From positions 2,790,001-2,854,000 of the forward strand of contig JAKULF010000003.1 of assembly GCA_022661535.1 (NCBI GenBank): 64,000 nucleotides of DNA. Reading direction: 5' to 3'. A program made the position numbers and the translations under genes. Source of the stretch: Eutypa lata. Its lineage: Eukaryota > Ascomycota > Sordariomycetes > Xylariales > Diatrypaceae. The notes beneath the pieces are model-generated. The model did no database searches. It was not told the DNA's origin and worked only from the letters and a program-made list of their open reading frames with translations. Each line of letters begins with the position of its first letter. Within the stretch, counting starts at the first letter, position 1. Shown here in pieces: positions 1 to 11,500 of this stretch.

Positions 1-701
1 CCGCGCCACGATGCTGCCGGCCATGGACGCCACCAGCACGTAGCAGAGCCCCGGCAGGAGCTTCTCGCCGCTCTCGCGCGGCGGCGCCAGCGACGCGACC
101 GTCGTCGTGAACGTCTGCTCCAGGCGGAACGCCCGGTCCATCGCCCCGTTCACGGCGTCCTCGGCCGACAGCGCCTGCCGGTACAGGAAGAGCCGCGCTC
201 GGCCGATCTCGACGGCGAGCCGGTCTGTGGGCGTGGGCCGCCGGTGGTGGGGGCGGTGCCGCGGCTCCTCGTTGTCTTCCCTCGCTGCGGGAGGTATCGT
301 CTCGGATGCTGGTGAGGGGACCGGGGTGCTGGCAAGTGTGCTATTGGTGATGGCTTTCGGGGGGTTTGTCTGGTAGAAGTCGTCGTAGATGGGCTTCTTG
401 GACTAGTTGGATTCGTTAGTATGCATGCATATATGTATGTATATGTATGTATATCGGCAGGCCTAGAAAAACGAGAAGTAGGAAGGAAATCAAGCAGAAG
501 GACGTCGTCGTACATGGTAGTCTGATGGCGGTGCTTCGGCATAGGCAACCGAGGGAATTAGAGCGCCCGATACTAAAGTCGCAGCCATCAACGGGGCTCG
601 CTGTGCACATTCTGTTAGCATCCGAGGGATTAGAGGGAAAAAGAGTCAATTAGGATTTCTAGAGTTCTTCGTACCCGTCGCAGCAACACTCTCGCAGCCA
701 T
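1..701 (-). CDS. MICOS complex subunit Mic26/Mic27 (apolipoprotein O-like), N-terminal part
   Basis: Partial gene; its 3' part lies beyond the left edge. My model is complement(<1..402, 514..600, 675..701). Exon 1 codes for MAARVLLRR. The next intron ends GCTAAC..CACAG, and the second holds a perfect TACTAAC branch point before CTAG; both are phase 0. The joined protein has a short mitochondrial-targeting or hydrophobic start (IPSVAYAEAPPSD), then SKKPIYDDF, a proline-rich linker, and the conserved block RARLFLYRQAL ... TVASLAPPRESGEKLLPG followed by a hydrophobic segment (YVLVASMAGSIVAR). That order is characteristic of the fungal apolipoprotein O/MICOS Mic26-Mic27 family, which sits in the inner mitochondrial membrane and helps shape crista junctions. 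Which of the two paralogue names applies cannot be decided from this part. The gene is divergent from OCT1, about 400 bases away. Confidence 0.85.
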
Positions 702-1101
702 GTTGCCCTCAATTGACGTAGGTGGTAGAGTTGTCGAACCTAAAGTGTCAATTAAATATTATTACATATGTGTTAGTATAGGAAAGTCAAGTTGAGATGG
801 TTGAGCTGATAGTAGGTAAAGTCAGACAATTAACTGTTAGTGTGATGATGCAAATCCCGTTCCGTTGTACCTGTTTTTACCGGGTATTTCCGAGCTATTG
901 GTAGGTAGGCGGGTAGGTATGATATCAGTTCGGAATTTTTTCTTATCACTTAAGAGAGCTTTATAATGCGAACCATAAAATTACCAGCTTCAATAATATT
1001 TAACGGGGACTGATATTATTGTTTTTCTTTCCTCTATTACCTGTAAGATGATCTTGACATGTTTTAATTAATTCTAAGACTTTCCGTTATGATCTTACAA
1101 T
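702..1101. promoter_or_regulatory. Shared intergenic region between Mic26/27-like gene and OCT1
   Basis: This 400-base AT-rich stretch separates the two divergent start codons, so it must hold both promoters. I see no ORF and no motif that I can name with confidence. Both flanking products are mitochondrial, so a bidirectional promoter is possible; that is inference. Confidence 0.4.
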
Positions 1102-3516
1102 ATGATCAAAACCGTCCGTTCAGGTCTGTGGACCTGCTCAAGATGTCTGCGCCAAGCTTCCAGGGCTCAACAGCGTCAACAACAGGGGCGTTGGTTACAT
1201 GCAACGTCTTCTACTGCTAGAATCGTGGGCGCATACTCACCTCCTATCGACCATACGCCTCCAGACGCAAAGCATGACGATGCCCTCCTACGCCAAATCT
1301 TCGACTCTCCCCCCGCCTTCAAATACTTTGCGAGACTAGAAGAGATCGCAACTCGCCAAAATGTTGGACTCTTCCGAAACAAATACTTGACTTCTCCCGA
1401 GGGGTTTTCGAGGTTTGCAGAAGTCACTGTGAAGCGAGCCCAGAAGCTGGTTGATAAGGTTCTCAATGCGTCCACGCTGGAAGAATATAAGGCGATAGTG
1501 CGGAACTTAGACAGGCTCAGTGATCTACTTTGCCGTGTTCTAGATGTATCCGATTTCGTACGGGTTACGCACCCCGATGCTAGGATACAAGAAGCAGCAT
1601 CTCAGGCCTGGTCATTCGTTTATCAATACATGAACCAGTTAAATACAGAAACTGGTTTGAGCAATCAGCTTGGAAAAGCTCTCGATGATCCAGAAGTGAT
1701 GAATAGCTGGAGTGAAGAGGAGCAAACAGTGGCCAAGTTGTTGCAAGGGGATTTCCTTAAGTCGGCCATCCATCTTCCTAAAGAGTCCCGCGATCGGTTC
1801 GTAGACCTGTCGCAGAAAATTAGCGAACTTGGTTTGTCGTTTGTCGAGGATGCGCGCCCAGAGGAGATATCTATTGATTTCCCCAGTAGTAAGTTCCAAG
1901 GCATGGACCCTCGTCTAGCTCAGCGCTTCGTCCGTCGTGGCATTCTCCGGCTTCCGACCACGTCACCTGAGGCTACAATGGCTTTGAGGACTGTTCGCGA
2001 TGAAGATACCAGGAAGGCAATATATTATGCCACAAGGACAGCTTCAAGCAGATCGATTAAGGTCTTAGAGGCTATGTTAAGGTTGCGCGCAGAGCTTGGT
2101 GGTTTGACAGGCTTTGAAAGCTACGGTCACATGGCTCTGCAAGATAAGATGATGGCGAAGTCGCCTAAATCTGTCCATGAGTTCCTGTTAGCTCTCTCAA
2201 AGCGGAATTCGAGCCTAGTTGAGCAGGATGTTACCGACCTCCTAAAAGAGAAGGGGCGAAAGCTCGGCCAGCCCACTGCAACGGAGCTACATCCATGGGA
2301 TAAGGATTATTACATGGATAGCATCCGATCAAGTATGAAATCGCGAAGACGGCATGATGATTTTTTGTCAGCCTACTTCTCACTAGGAACTGTTATGCAG
2401 GGTCTATCGAGGCTTTTCACTCGCTTATATGGCATTAGGTTTGTCCCTAGGGATACCTTACCTGGCGAAACATGGCACCCCGATGTTAGAAGGTTAGATG
2501 TCATTTCTGATACCGATGGCCACGTTGCAGTGCTTTACTGTGATCTTTTCTACAGGGACGATAAGTCCCCCAATCCAGCACATTTCACTGTTCGCTGTTC
2601 GAGGGAAATATCCTCGGAGGAGATCCAAGAGGCAGCAGAGCAAGGTGCGGAAGGGGTTGAGGGGCTCCCGCAGTTTGAGTCGCCCATAGATGCGGCCAAT
2701 GATGGTATGCATGTATCCAAGCAGTCTGGATCATCAGTCATGCAGCTACCAACGATTGCCTTGATATGTGACTTTCATCAAGACGGGAGATCCGGGAATG
2801 AGCCTGCACTGCTCGATTACTACCAGATGGAGACGCTGTTCCACGAAATGGGCCATGCGATCCATTCTATCTTAGCACGAACGTCGTTGCAGAACGTCGC
2901 TGGAACGCGATGTGCAACCGACTTTGCAGAGCTTCCCTCAACCTTGATGGAACACTTCTGTGCGGATCCCACCGTACTCTCTTTGTTCGCTCGACATCAC
3001 GCAACGGATGAACCCCTGCCGTACGAAATGGTTGCCGAGAGGCTCCGCGTCTCTACACGTTTTGAAGCCTCTGATATGGAGAATCAAATCATTCTCGCCA
3101 TGCTAGATCAAGCATATCACTCATCACTTCCAAACAGAGCTGATTTTGACTCTACTGAGGTATATCACCATCTCCAGAGAGAGCACGGAAAGCTCCCACC
3201 CGACGCACAGGGAACGAGGTGGCAAGGATTCTTCGGGCATCTATTTGGCTATGGGAGTACTTACTACAGTTATCTCTTCGACCAAGTGCTATCCGAACGT
3301 GTGTGGAGGGTTGTTTTCTCCAGTGGGAAGGGCAATGCTGCCCTGGATAGGGAGAACGGTGAGAGGTTGAAGAAAACTCTCCTTCAGTGGGGAGGTAGCC
3401 GGGACCCATGGAGATGTCTCTCCGATGCGCTACAAGATGAGCGTCTGATTGATGGTGATGAGGAAGCTATGCGGGTTGTGGGTAGTTGGAGGACCAAAGA
3501 AGACTTCCACGACTAA
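1102..3516 (+). CDS. OCT1: Mitochondrial intermediate peptidase, M3 metallopeptidase
   Basis: A single uninterrupted frame of 804 codons, about the usual length for fungal OCT1/MIP. The enzyme removes an octapeptide from a subset of matrix proteins after the main processing peptidase has cut. The N-terminus is basic and rich in Arg, Gln and Ser (WTCSRCLRQASRAQQRQQQ), as expected for a matrix-targeting peptide. The zinc site FHEMGHAIHS gives the HExxH motif at about residues 581-585, and the third zinc ligand lies in the following CATDFAELPSTLMEHF block, as in M3 peptidases. The C-terminal FGYGSTYYSYLFDQVLS segment is also typical. No intron is needed. The gene is divergent from another mitochondrial gene. 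Identification is strong from whole-length resemblance and the active site. Confidence 0.95.
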   Translation: MIKTVRSGLWTCSRCLRQASRAQQRQQQGRWLHATSSTARIVGAYSPPIDHTPPDAKHDDALLRQIFDSPPAFKYFARLEEIATRQNVGLFRNKYLTSPEGFSRFAEVTVKRAQKLVDKVLNASTLEEYKAIVRNLDRLSDLLCRVLDVSDFVRVTHPDARIQEAASQAWSFVYQYMNQLNTETGLSNQLGKALDDPEVMNSWSEEEQTVAKLLQGDFLKSAIHLPKESRDRFVDLSQKISELGLSFVEDARPEEISIDFPSSKFQGMDPRLAQRFVRRGILRLPTTSPEATMALRTVRDEDTRKAIYYATRTASSRSIKVLEAMLRLRAELGGLTGFESYGHMALQDKMMAKSPKSVHEFLLALSKRNSSLVEQDVTDLLKEKGRKLGQPTATELHPWDKDYYMDSIRSSMKSRRRHDDFLSAYFSLGTVMQGLSRLFTRLYGIRFVPRDTLPGETWHPDVRRLDVISDTDGHVAVLYCDLFYRDDKSPNPAHFTVRCSREISSEEIQEAAEQGAEGVEGLPQFESPIDAANDGMHVSKQSGSSVMQLPTIALICDFHQDGRSGNEPALLDYYQMETLFHEMGHAIHSILARTSLQNVAGTRCATDFAELPSTLMEHFCADPTVLSLFARHHATDEPLPYEMVAERLRVSTRFEASDMENQIILAMLDQAYHSSLPNRADFDSTEVYHHLQREHGKLPPDAQGTRWQGFFGHLFGYGSTYYSYLFDQVLSERVWRVVFSSGKGNAALDRENGERLKKTLLQWGGSRDPWRCLSDALQDERLIDGDEEAMRVVGSWRTKEDFHD

Positions 3517-4287
3517 ACCCTATTCAGAATTTCGACTTTCTTCCGACACTGGAAGGGGCGGCTGCCATCTACATGTATTTATGTATATATTGTATTAAGT
3601 ACTATAAATTCCCAATTAAGAGTATATTGAAGAAAACAACATCCAGTCAAGTACCAGAATATGCACTATTCTGTATCTGATAAATAGAACGGTAGAGAGC
3701 GATCAACGGCACTTCATTTCTTTAGCTCTTCTTACCTCCCTACTTACCTTCTAAGCTTAGGTAGTAGACTTGAGTTCAGGCAGCTGGGCATGTCAACCTG
3801 GAATACCTGCAGACCAGCAACATCCAATGTACTCACCGTTTGCTACTACCAATGTTAGACATATCGTCATCATTTTTAGGATGTACCTTCCTCAGCAATG
3901 CCATTTCCTCGGCTTCTTTGGCGCTTGCGACTTCCCCGAGTCTCTCAGAGGATGTTTCCTGGTCTTCTCCCACTTGCAAGACGACAATCCTCTTCCTCTA
4001 CCTTTCCCCAGGCCCTCAGATTTCTTCCCCATTGCTAAACAATCGATCTCTATCTTATTGCTGCTTTTCATCAAAAAAGCAGAACATTCGTTGCATAACA
4101 TTTCTCTAAGTCTTCTTCTCCCATCTCTATCCGTACTGTAGTTTTTTGGCTCTCATTTGTCAACTCAAGCCACCGAGTTACATACCCGGTAGCATAAACA
4201 AACACACCCTCCCTCTACTCTACTCGTCTAGGGCCCTCCTATTCACAACCCCCTTTCTAAACAAATCCACACTTCTCAGGGGAAGAC
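3517..4287. other. Intergenic region with pyrimidine-rich promoter
   Basis: About 770 bases between two genes on the + strand. The first part is AT-rich and probably the OCT1 3' UTR. From about 3,880 to the WSC start codon the + strand is strongly C/T-rich, which is common upstream of highly expressed fungal genes. The ORFs here are low-complexity and unconvincing. Confidence 0.4.
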
Positions 4288-5007
4288 ATGGCCCGACTCA
4301 GCAAGCTACACCTTGTCATATTGACCGCCGGCACTTTCCTGAGCACCGTCATCAAGCCAACCGCAGCACGGCTGGCTCAGAACACCACCGCCATCCGCAT
4401 CTGGGACCAAGACTTGTTCGGCTATAGCTACACGGGGTGCTTCACGTCAGACACCTCCTCTTCCTCAGCCCTAGATGAAGGCGTGAATGTCACAGCGGCG
4501 GGCCGCATGACGCCGCCTGCATGCCTTCACGCCTGCCACTTCTCCGACAGGTTCCTTGAAGGCGACCGCCAGCCCCACAGGGTGGAATACATGAAGCACA
4601 TCCAAGAGAACAAGGGCAACGACAGCGAGTGTGCCAAGAATGAGAACCAGGACGATAACAAGGATGATGCCTTCGTCCAGGAATATCGCCACGACAGAAA
4701 GCATCACGACCACGACGATGACAAGCAGTACCAGTACGCGGGCCTGACATATAACAGTGACCTGGACGTCTCCGTCTGCATGTGCAGCGACGGGCTCGCT
4801 ACCGCCTCCGAGAACGTGACGGATGCTAAGTGTGATACGCCTTGCGATGGGAACGCGACGTGGTCGTGTGGCGGCCCTGATCTCATCGTCCTGTACAACC
4901 TCACCCAGCTTGACGAGCACGGCAATCCCGTCGCGGCCGCGGGAGCCAACGGGGTATCAATTGGTGCTCTGGTCGGCGCGTTCCTAGTAACACTTTGGTC
5001 CCTTTGA
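4288..5007 (+). CDS. WSC-domain protein, secreted and probably GPI-anchored
   Basis: Intronless, 239 codons. Residues 1-28 look like a signal peptide (hydrophobic HLVILTAGTFLSTVI, then TAAR). A WSC-type domain follows: YSYTGCF ... CLHACHF ... YAGLTYNSD ... VCMCSDGL ... KCDTPCDGNATWSCGG ... LIVLYN, with cysteines in the family spacing. WSC domains bind carbohydrate and occur in cell-wall stress sensors and wall-remodelling proteins. The end is an Ala/Gly spacer plus a hydrophobic tail (VSIGALVGAFLVTLWSL) with no cytoplasmic part, which fits a GPI signal better than a WSC1-type sensor. Odd: between the second and third cysteine blocks is an insertion of roughly 60 residues rich in Asp, His, Lys, Asn and Glu (for example HHDHDDDK). 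The exact role is unknown. Confidence 0.75.
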   Translation: MARLSKLHLVILTAGTFLSTVIKPTAARLAQNTTAIRIWDQDLFGYSYTGCFTSDTSSSSALDEGVNVTAAGRMTPPACLHACHFSDRFLEGDRQPHRVEYMKHIQENKGNDSECAKNENQDDNKDDAFVQEYRHDRKHHDHDDDKQYQYAGLTYNSDLDVSVCMCSDGLATASENVTDAKCDTPCDGNATWSCGGPDLIVLYNLTQLDEHGNPVAAAGANGVSIGALVGAFLVTLWSL

Positions 5008-5353
5008 GCGGAGTGGACGGGTAACGGGGTTTCTGTGTTTGTTTGGGATCGGGTTTCTATAGATAGACGATGGTGTGTCGAGATAGAAAAACAGAGAGGG
5101 CGACAAATGCAAGAAAAGGGGGTACTGTCGTTCTATGGGAGAAGCTGGACATGGGGCTTTTGAATCAGACTTATAGAGCATTATTACATTTGTATGGGCT
5201 AGAAGAAGACTCCGAGCAAAACCCACCTAATACAAGAAAAACTCGGGATTTCCCTTCTTTTTAAGTCCTGATTCCTTACTGTCATTCATTCAAGTGTGAA
5301 CACAAAGGCTGTATATCCTATTATCATAATCATAAAAATAAAGGAGGAAAACT
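5008..5353. other. Convergent 3' intergenic region
   Basis: About 350 bases between the 3' ends of the WSC gene and REV1. It probably holds both 3' UTRs. AT-rich near 5,310-5,345; nothing else seen. Confidence 0.3.
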
Positions 5354-8300
5354 TCATTCCATATTCAGAGTTCCCAAACCCCTCTCACGTAAGGCCATCT
5401 GCACTGCATCCTTCATATCCCGCACAACACCCCGCCACGCTTCCTTTCCCCCACCACCACCACTACCCTCTCCCTCTCCCTCCTCATCCCCATCCTCATC
5501 TTCCTCAACGAGATACTCCAACCATTTGACCACCTTAACCGCCTTATCCATATCGCGCTCCTCCTTCACAACCCGCCCCAAGTACCTCCGCAGCACATCG
5601 ACATCGCGAGCGTGCGGGGCCCCTCCCGTCCCCCCCGAAGTCTCCCGGTGCCACACATTCAGCATATCCCGGATCTCCGCCATCCCCGTCAGCCCGCCGC
5701 TCGTGAACCCCACCCGCGCCGGCCGCGGTGCGAATTGCAGTCTTCTGCTGGATATCTGTCCTCCACCACCACTACTACCACCACCACCACCATCCTCATC
5801 ATCCGCTGCGTCTAGACGTCTGAGATGACCTATAGCAGCAGGGAGCGGCTTGAGATCCAACCCGGACCGCTGCGCCTTTCGCCGTCGGTGGTCCGCTACG
5901 ATCTCCCTGCGCACGTCCTCCGGTAGCTCGGCTAGGACGGCTGGGTCGAGATCTTCGATCTCGTCTTGTTGTTGTTGTTGTTGTTCCCGTTGTTGCTGTT
6001 GCTGATCTTCGGCAGCAGCGCCGGCGTTCTGATCACGGTTCTGATTCTGGTGTGCACTCGAGAACATCCTCGTCTGCACGATCCCCGCACTAGCATCGGC
6101 GCGCTTCTCGCGGCTCGGGCGTCCGCGGCGCGGCTTCGTCGGCGTCATCTTCTTGAGCGGCTGCTGCTGCTGCTGCTGCTGGATGACGCGGTTTTTGTGA
6201 GGTGACTGCGGGAGCAGCGTCTGCTGCTGTTGTACTAACGGTGTCAGGGATCGCCGTGGCTGGTAGGCGGCGAGCACCTCTGCTTTCATGTCGTCGGGGA
6301 GCGCGTAGAAGACCTCCGGGTCGATCTCCGGCGGGATCTCGTTCTCGGATAGCGCTGAGACTGGGACTGGGCTCTCCGCCCGCAGTTTCGGTGTAGCTGC
6401 TTGTGGTGGGGTGGAGGAAGTCCCGGGTCGGCTTCCTTGGTTCAGTAGCCTGCTGCGGATGTCTTGCGGGAGCTCGGCGAGGACAGCTGGGTCGGCATTA
6501 CTGGGCATGATGAACTGCGTGCCTCCGATGTTGAGGGGCGTGTTTGCCTTGGCGTCCTTCGCGTTCGCCCTCCCGACCGACAGGGCCTGGTGCACCGCGC
6601 TCGGCTTCGGCTTCTTGGGCGTGAGGGGGTCATCGATGATGGGGTCGTCGTTCGATGTGTTTCGCTTCGGCAGTGGACTATGACTTGTTTCTAGACCGCC
6701 AACTTCTTGAATGGGATCTTGAGCTGTCTTCTTTGCTGGTGTAAGACCTCCCCGGAAGGGTCCAAAGCTCAGTCTCTTCTGGCTTCCATCTGAACCTGAC
6801 AGTGACGTCTTGATTGGCTCGAGTTTCGTTAACTGAACACCCAGGCCGCGGAGATCGCCAGGGCTGAACTTGTATGAGCGCAATATTGCGACTGCTTCTT
6901 TTCCAAGAACTTGGTGATCGTGTGTGGCAACGCCAAACGAAACACCCTTATTGAAGGTATCGCATTTGCCATGTCCCAGGTGCTTTGGTGGATCCAATGG
7001 CGCATCGGCGGACCGCCTCATTATCTTCATCGTCAACTGCTTCCCCTTCACTTGTTCGTTGAGCAGTCGCCTTTCGACCTCCTTGCACAAGTTATAGACG
7101 AACTCTTCGGCTTCTTCTTGGCTAATGAACCGGATCCCCCAGTTGACTTCGGCGGATACTGACTTGCGGATAGGTTGGTCTCCCACCTCGGCCCGGTCAA
7201 TCCCGCGGGCGTATTCCCAGAGTTTCTCGCCAATTTTTGGGCCAAGCGTATTGATCAGCCGCTCCTTCGAGGACTGCCGGACGTCACTCACGTACTTCAC
7301 GCCAATCTCCTCGAGCTTCCCAGCAATGCTATAAGCTACCCCGGGTAGGCTATCAACTTTCAAGTCGCCGAGGATGGGTAACACATCTTCTGGCTTGATT
7401 TGAAATTGCCCGGCGGGCTTAGCTTTGCGAAGGGCGACTTTTGCAAGCAGTATATTGCCCCCTATTCCTACCGACACAGCACACCCTGTCTTCTGCTTAA
7501 TTCGTTCTCGCAGAGCAAGTGCGATTTGGTCTACTTTCTCTTGCTCTCGCCAGATGCTGCCTTCGTCTACACCAGACCCATCGGAGCCAACTGAAGAAAG
7601 GATAACCGTTGTTGCATCGACCAAAGCCTCATCAATACTGACGCTTTGCACGATGCCGCCGACTTCCAGAATGCATTTGTAGAATAACCCGCTGGCATCC
7701 TCGTAGGCAGGAAAATCGTAAGGGAGGACTTTGAGGTCAGGGCACAGCTCTTTAGCCCTCTTCATCCACATGCCATTTTTGACGCCATATTTCCTAGCTG
7801 GATAATTGCAGCTCGCGATTTCCGAGCCCGTGCCCGTGCCGTGGGCTACAACCGCGGGCTTGTCGACGAATTCGGGGGCGCTCTTCAAGGAAACAGCACA
7901 AAAGAAACTGTCAAAGTCCACATGCATGATATAACGTCTTGCGCCGGGCTTTCTCTTCATAGGTTTTGCTCGGGGTCCCTTCTCAGCTGCAAGCTTCTGC
8001 ATCTTAGACTTCAACTCCGCCTTCCATGTTGAAAGGTGATGGAGACGACTTTCGGAGTAGTACTGCTGAATGAAGTCTGGGTTCGCAGTAGAGGATTTCC
8101 TCATACGAGGGTCTTGTAGTAATAAAGCGTTATGTTCCTCAGAAGTCAAGCCCTTTGTTGTGTCGACTGAAAGCCCTTCATTGTGTCCACTTTCCAGTCC
8201 ATTTAATAAATTCTTGGGCATGGCATTCCCCATAGACAAGTCAAACGGAGCAGCAGAGTCCCCATTTTCTTCGATTGGCATGGTTGGTTTATCATGCAAC

Positions 8301-9061
8301 TCATAAGCCGGGTTTAAACCGTTTACGAGTTCATCAGCCTCCTCTTCATGGGAATCAATGTCCTCGGGTTGTTTATGCCGGCTGGGCGAATGATCGCCTA
8401 CATGCTTCCCGTCAAGAGTCCCGGCAATCTTCCTAAGCTGAGTGTTGTAAAAACTATTTTCCGTCTGCTCTCGATATCCCGCTAGAGGTGATTGCTGCGT
8501 AGCTGACTGGGCGGATATTGTGTTACTATCGACCTTCAGGGTTTTCTGACGAGGTGTTTCTTCAATAACTCGATAGTCTGACCAGGGTAGGAGCTTCCCT
8601 GCCTGAATGGAATCTGTAACCCATGCCGGCTTCACTATCCGATATTTGTTAAAGTCAACCGCCTTCTTTGGAGGTAAGCTAGATGCTATAATGTGAGTGG
8701 CCATGGTTTTGGAGTCAAGATACTGCAAAAAACCTGCGCCATGTTGAACTAGTTCGCGATGCAGACTAATGGTATTAGTCAAATACTACGTCTTAGGGAA
8801 GTGATATACTCACACATGAAGTGGTGGTTGCGTATAACCAGTCACATGTGCTACGACCCCCTTGAAGATTTGAAGCTTGTCTGTTGAAGAAGACCGCAGA
8901 TCCGAATCGAGGTTTTGCAATTTGATCTTTTTACGGCGGAAATAATCGCCAAAGCCACCAAAGGCGCTTCCTTCATACTCGTCCCCTGCCTCATCTGAGA
9001 ATGTATGGTTTTCAATGCGCTTGCGCACAGCATTTGAATTTGCGTCGAGACGGCTCCCCAT
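5354..9061 (-). CDS. REV1: DNA repair protein REV1, Y-family translesion polymerase
   Basis: Model complement(5354..8765, 8814..9061), 1,219 residues; the 48-base intron starts GTGAGT and ends ACCATTAG after a GACTAAT branch site. The protein inserts dCMP opposite damaged bases and scaffolds other translesion polymerases in the nucleus. Order of parts: BRCT domain at about residues 60-155 (FKGVVAHVTGYTQPPLHV, later ATHIIASSLPPKK and KPAWVTDSI); Y-family catalytic core from about 361 (YIMHVDFDSFFCAV; SVSIDEALVDAT with catalytic D-E near 461-462); helix-hairpin-helix and little-finger region; three ubiquitin-binding-motif-like repeats (LAELPQDIRSRLL, YALPDDMKAEVL, LAELPEDVRREIV); and a C-terminal helical REV1 domain. 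CAG-coded glutamine runs lie between the repeats. Divergent from a RED-like gene. Confidence 0.95.
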
Positions 9062-9637
9062 GATGAAACACTATTAACGATCCAAATTCCAAAATTTGAC
9101 TCCAAGATGCCAAAAGCGTACGTTATTTAACCCCTGGTCCCTTGTCATATGCGAGGTCATCTTGAAAGTGATATAGTTGTGTTCACAGCTAGAGCGTCGC
9201 GAAGTAGGTATAGGGAGCCAAACGCAACCATGCTAATGTTTGGAGTGTAATAATATCCCTATAGCAGTTGCTTCTTGAGCTATAATTTATCTATAACTCA
9301 TTTCCAACCGAAGTTCCAAGAACGACCTTAGATAAAGTAACAAAAAAAAATAGAAAGTCCGAAAGTCTACTTAAATAAAGAGGCGAGTTCGCGACGCGGC
9401 AAGGTAAGGATTCCTAGTCACGTCATCCCGTGACTTTAATTGCTTGCATTCACTTTCTGTCTCCATATTTCTTTCAATGAGTGTCACATGCTCCACTCTT
9501 TATTCTGTCACTATTGTAGGTACGGGATAGCTCCTTGAATAAGTATCTTCAAATCCTCCGACTTCCCTTACTATACCTACCTACTTACTAGTTTTGCGAA
9601 TGTGTTGATATCTCGTCCATGAATTAAATCTCCCAAT
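9062..9637. promoter_or_regulatory. Shared upstream region of REV1 and the RED-like gene
   Basis: About 575 bases between divergent start codons. AT-rich with an A9 run near 9,340. No ORF; specific sites not identified. Confidence 0.35.
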
Positions 9638-11300
9638 ATGAACAACGACCAGTTTCGTCGCCTCGTTGGGGCCAATACCCCCAAACCGTCAAATAGCAGT
9701 AATGGGGCTAGTCCATCACCTCAACGCGCTGTGGCGTTAGGATCGCGGAAGACTTCCAGCATCCCTATGACACCGTACGTGCCTATGCCCTGCAACATTA
9801 CCTGTTAACGTTAAGGGCTAACCGAATACTAGACGTTCAATAGCAGGTCTCCACAAGCAACCCGACTTTGCGCGACAACTAGCCGAGCGAGGCCAAAGCG
9901 ATAAACCCGAGAAGAAGAAGTTTCGATCCTTCGCCCCGAAGGGTAGCAAACTTGCAGAAGGCTATACCGACCGCTCTCAGACCAGAACTTCCGAGGAAGA
10001 TGACGACCGAGCTACGCGATTGAAGGCTCTAGAAGAAGCCCTGAAGAAAGAGGAAATCGACCAAGAGACGTTCGATAAGCTCCGCGTCGAGATTGCCGGT
10101 GGGGACCTGTCGAGCACCCATCTGGTGAAGGGGTTGGATTTCAAACTCCTCGAGCGAATAAAACAGGGCGAGAATGTCTACGAAGAAAGTAAAGCGAAAG
10201 AAGATGACGAGGAAGAAGCCGAGCCCGAAAACGTCGACGACGAGTTCGACCGACTGGAAGAAGCTGAAATAGCTGCAGTCGAGAAGGAGAAGGCATCGAA
10301 GAAAGGCCAATTATCCGCAGTATCATTAAACCCAAGTAAGAAACGGACCAGAGATCAAATTCTAGCCGAAATGAAGGCCGCCAGAGACGCGGCGAAGGCC
10401 AAGGCGCAGTCTAGTTTGGGGACGAAATTCAGGAAGATCAACACCAATACACCCAGGTCGAGGGTGGAGCGAGACGGCAAAGGAAGAGAAGTCCTCATAA
10501 TCACAGACGAGCGCGGCAATGAGAAGCGCATGGTGCGCAGAGCCCAGCCAGCTGCCGAGCAGGAGGCCAGAGAACTTATAATGCCCGACAAGGACGCCAA
10601 GCCTCTCGGCATGGAGGTTCCAGATATCTACAAGCAGAAAGCAGAGGAGCCGGAAGATGAAGATATAGATATCTTCGACGATGCGGGCGACGACTACGAC
10701 CCCCTTGCGGGTCTTAGCGACGGCTCCGGCGACAGCTCGGACGAAGATGCGCCAAGCAAGAAGGAGCCAGAGCTATCAGAAAGCGCCCAACAAGATAAGG
10801 ACGCAATGCCACCACCGCCACGGCCTGCCGGAAGCAGGAGCAGCGCAGAACCGCGCAACTACTTCAAGGATTCGAAGACCGCGCTGGCGTCGTCCGAGAC
10901 GCTCAAGGCACCGTCCATGTCCGATCCCACGATCCAGGCCGCGCTGAAGAAGGCCGCCTCCCTCAAGGCGATGCCCAGGGAACCGGAAGAGGGCGACGAG
11001 GAGGCCCGCGCGAAGGCGGAGCGGCGGAGGAAGATGCTGCAGAACGAGGACCGCGATCTCGAGGACATGGACATGGGCTTCGGCACGAGCAGGTTCGAGG
11101 ACGAGGCTGACTTCGACGACGACAAGGTCAAGCTGGCGCAGTGGGGCGAGGACGACGACGGTGATGGTGGGGACCAAGGCAAGGGCGGCGGTTCCAAGCG
11201 CAAGAGGGGTCCGAAGAAGCGGAAGGGCGATGCGAATAATGCGGCGGACGTCTTGCGGGCTATGGAGAAGCAGCGAAGCGCTAAGGGATCAGGTTCATAG
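9638..11300 (+). CDS. RED-like (IK/Smu-2) family protein, likely splicing factor
   Basis: Model join(9638..9774, 9833..11300), 534 residues; the intron starts GTACGTG, has GGCTAAC, and ends ACTAG. The start MNNDQFRRLVGANTP and the following SRKTSSIPMTPRS are typical of the fungal RED-like N-terminal region. It continues with KQPDFARQLAERGQ, KKKFRSFAPKG and FDKLRVEIAGGDLSSTHLVKG LDFKLLERI in two adjacent pieces, the core signature of the family. In animals RED/IK associates with SMU1 in the activated spliceosome, so a nuclear splicing role is inferred. The rest is strongly charged and probably disordered, with acidic runs (DDDGDGGDQ) and a basic Lys/Arg tail (KRKRGPKKRKG) that looks like a nuclear localisation signal. 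The first usable start inside the long exon (10,020) would lose the conserved N-terminus, so the two-exon model is preferred. Confidence 0.85.
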
Positions 11301-11500
11301 GCTTTTTAACTACAAGGGTGGTACTTTCAGCTAGTTTCCAGGCTTACATGCGTACGTCAATCTCTGGTTTCTATCTCATATTATATTCGCTAATGTGATA
11401 TACGATAGGCGTTGCTCAGGGTTAAATTACTCTTTTTTAAAAGCTCAAGTTTCAAGTTTAAAGCTCGTGCCATGCCATATCTATCTACATATAACGCATA

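Noticed and set aside
3770..4141. 123-codon + strand ORF upstream of the WSC gene
   Set aside because: Composition follows the pyrimidine-rich promoter; no domain and overlapping ORFs in other frames.
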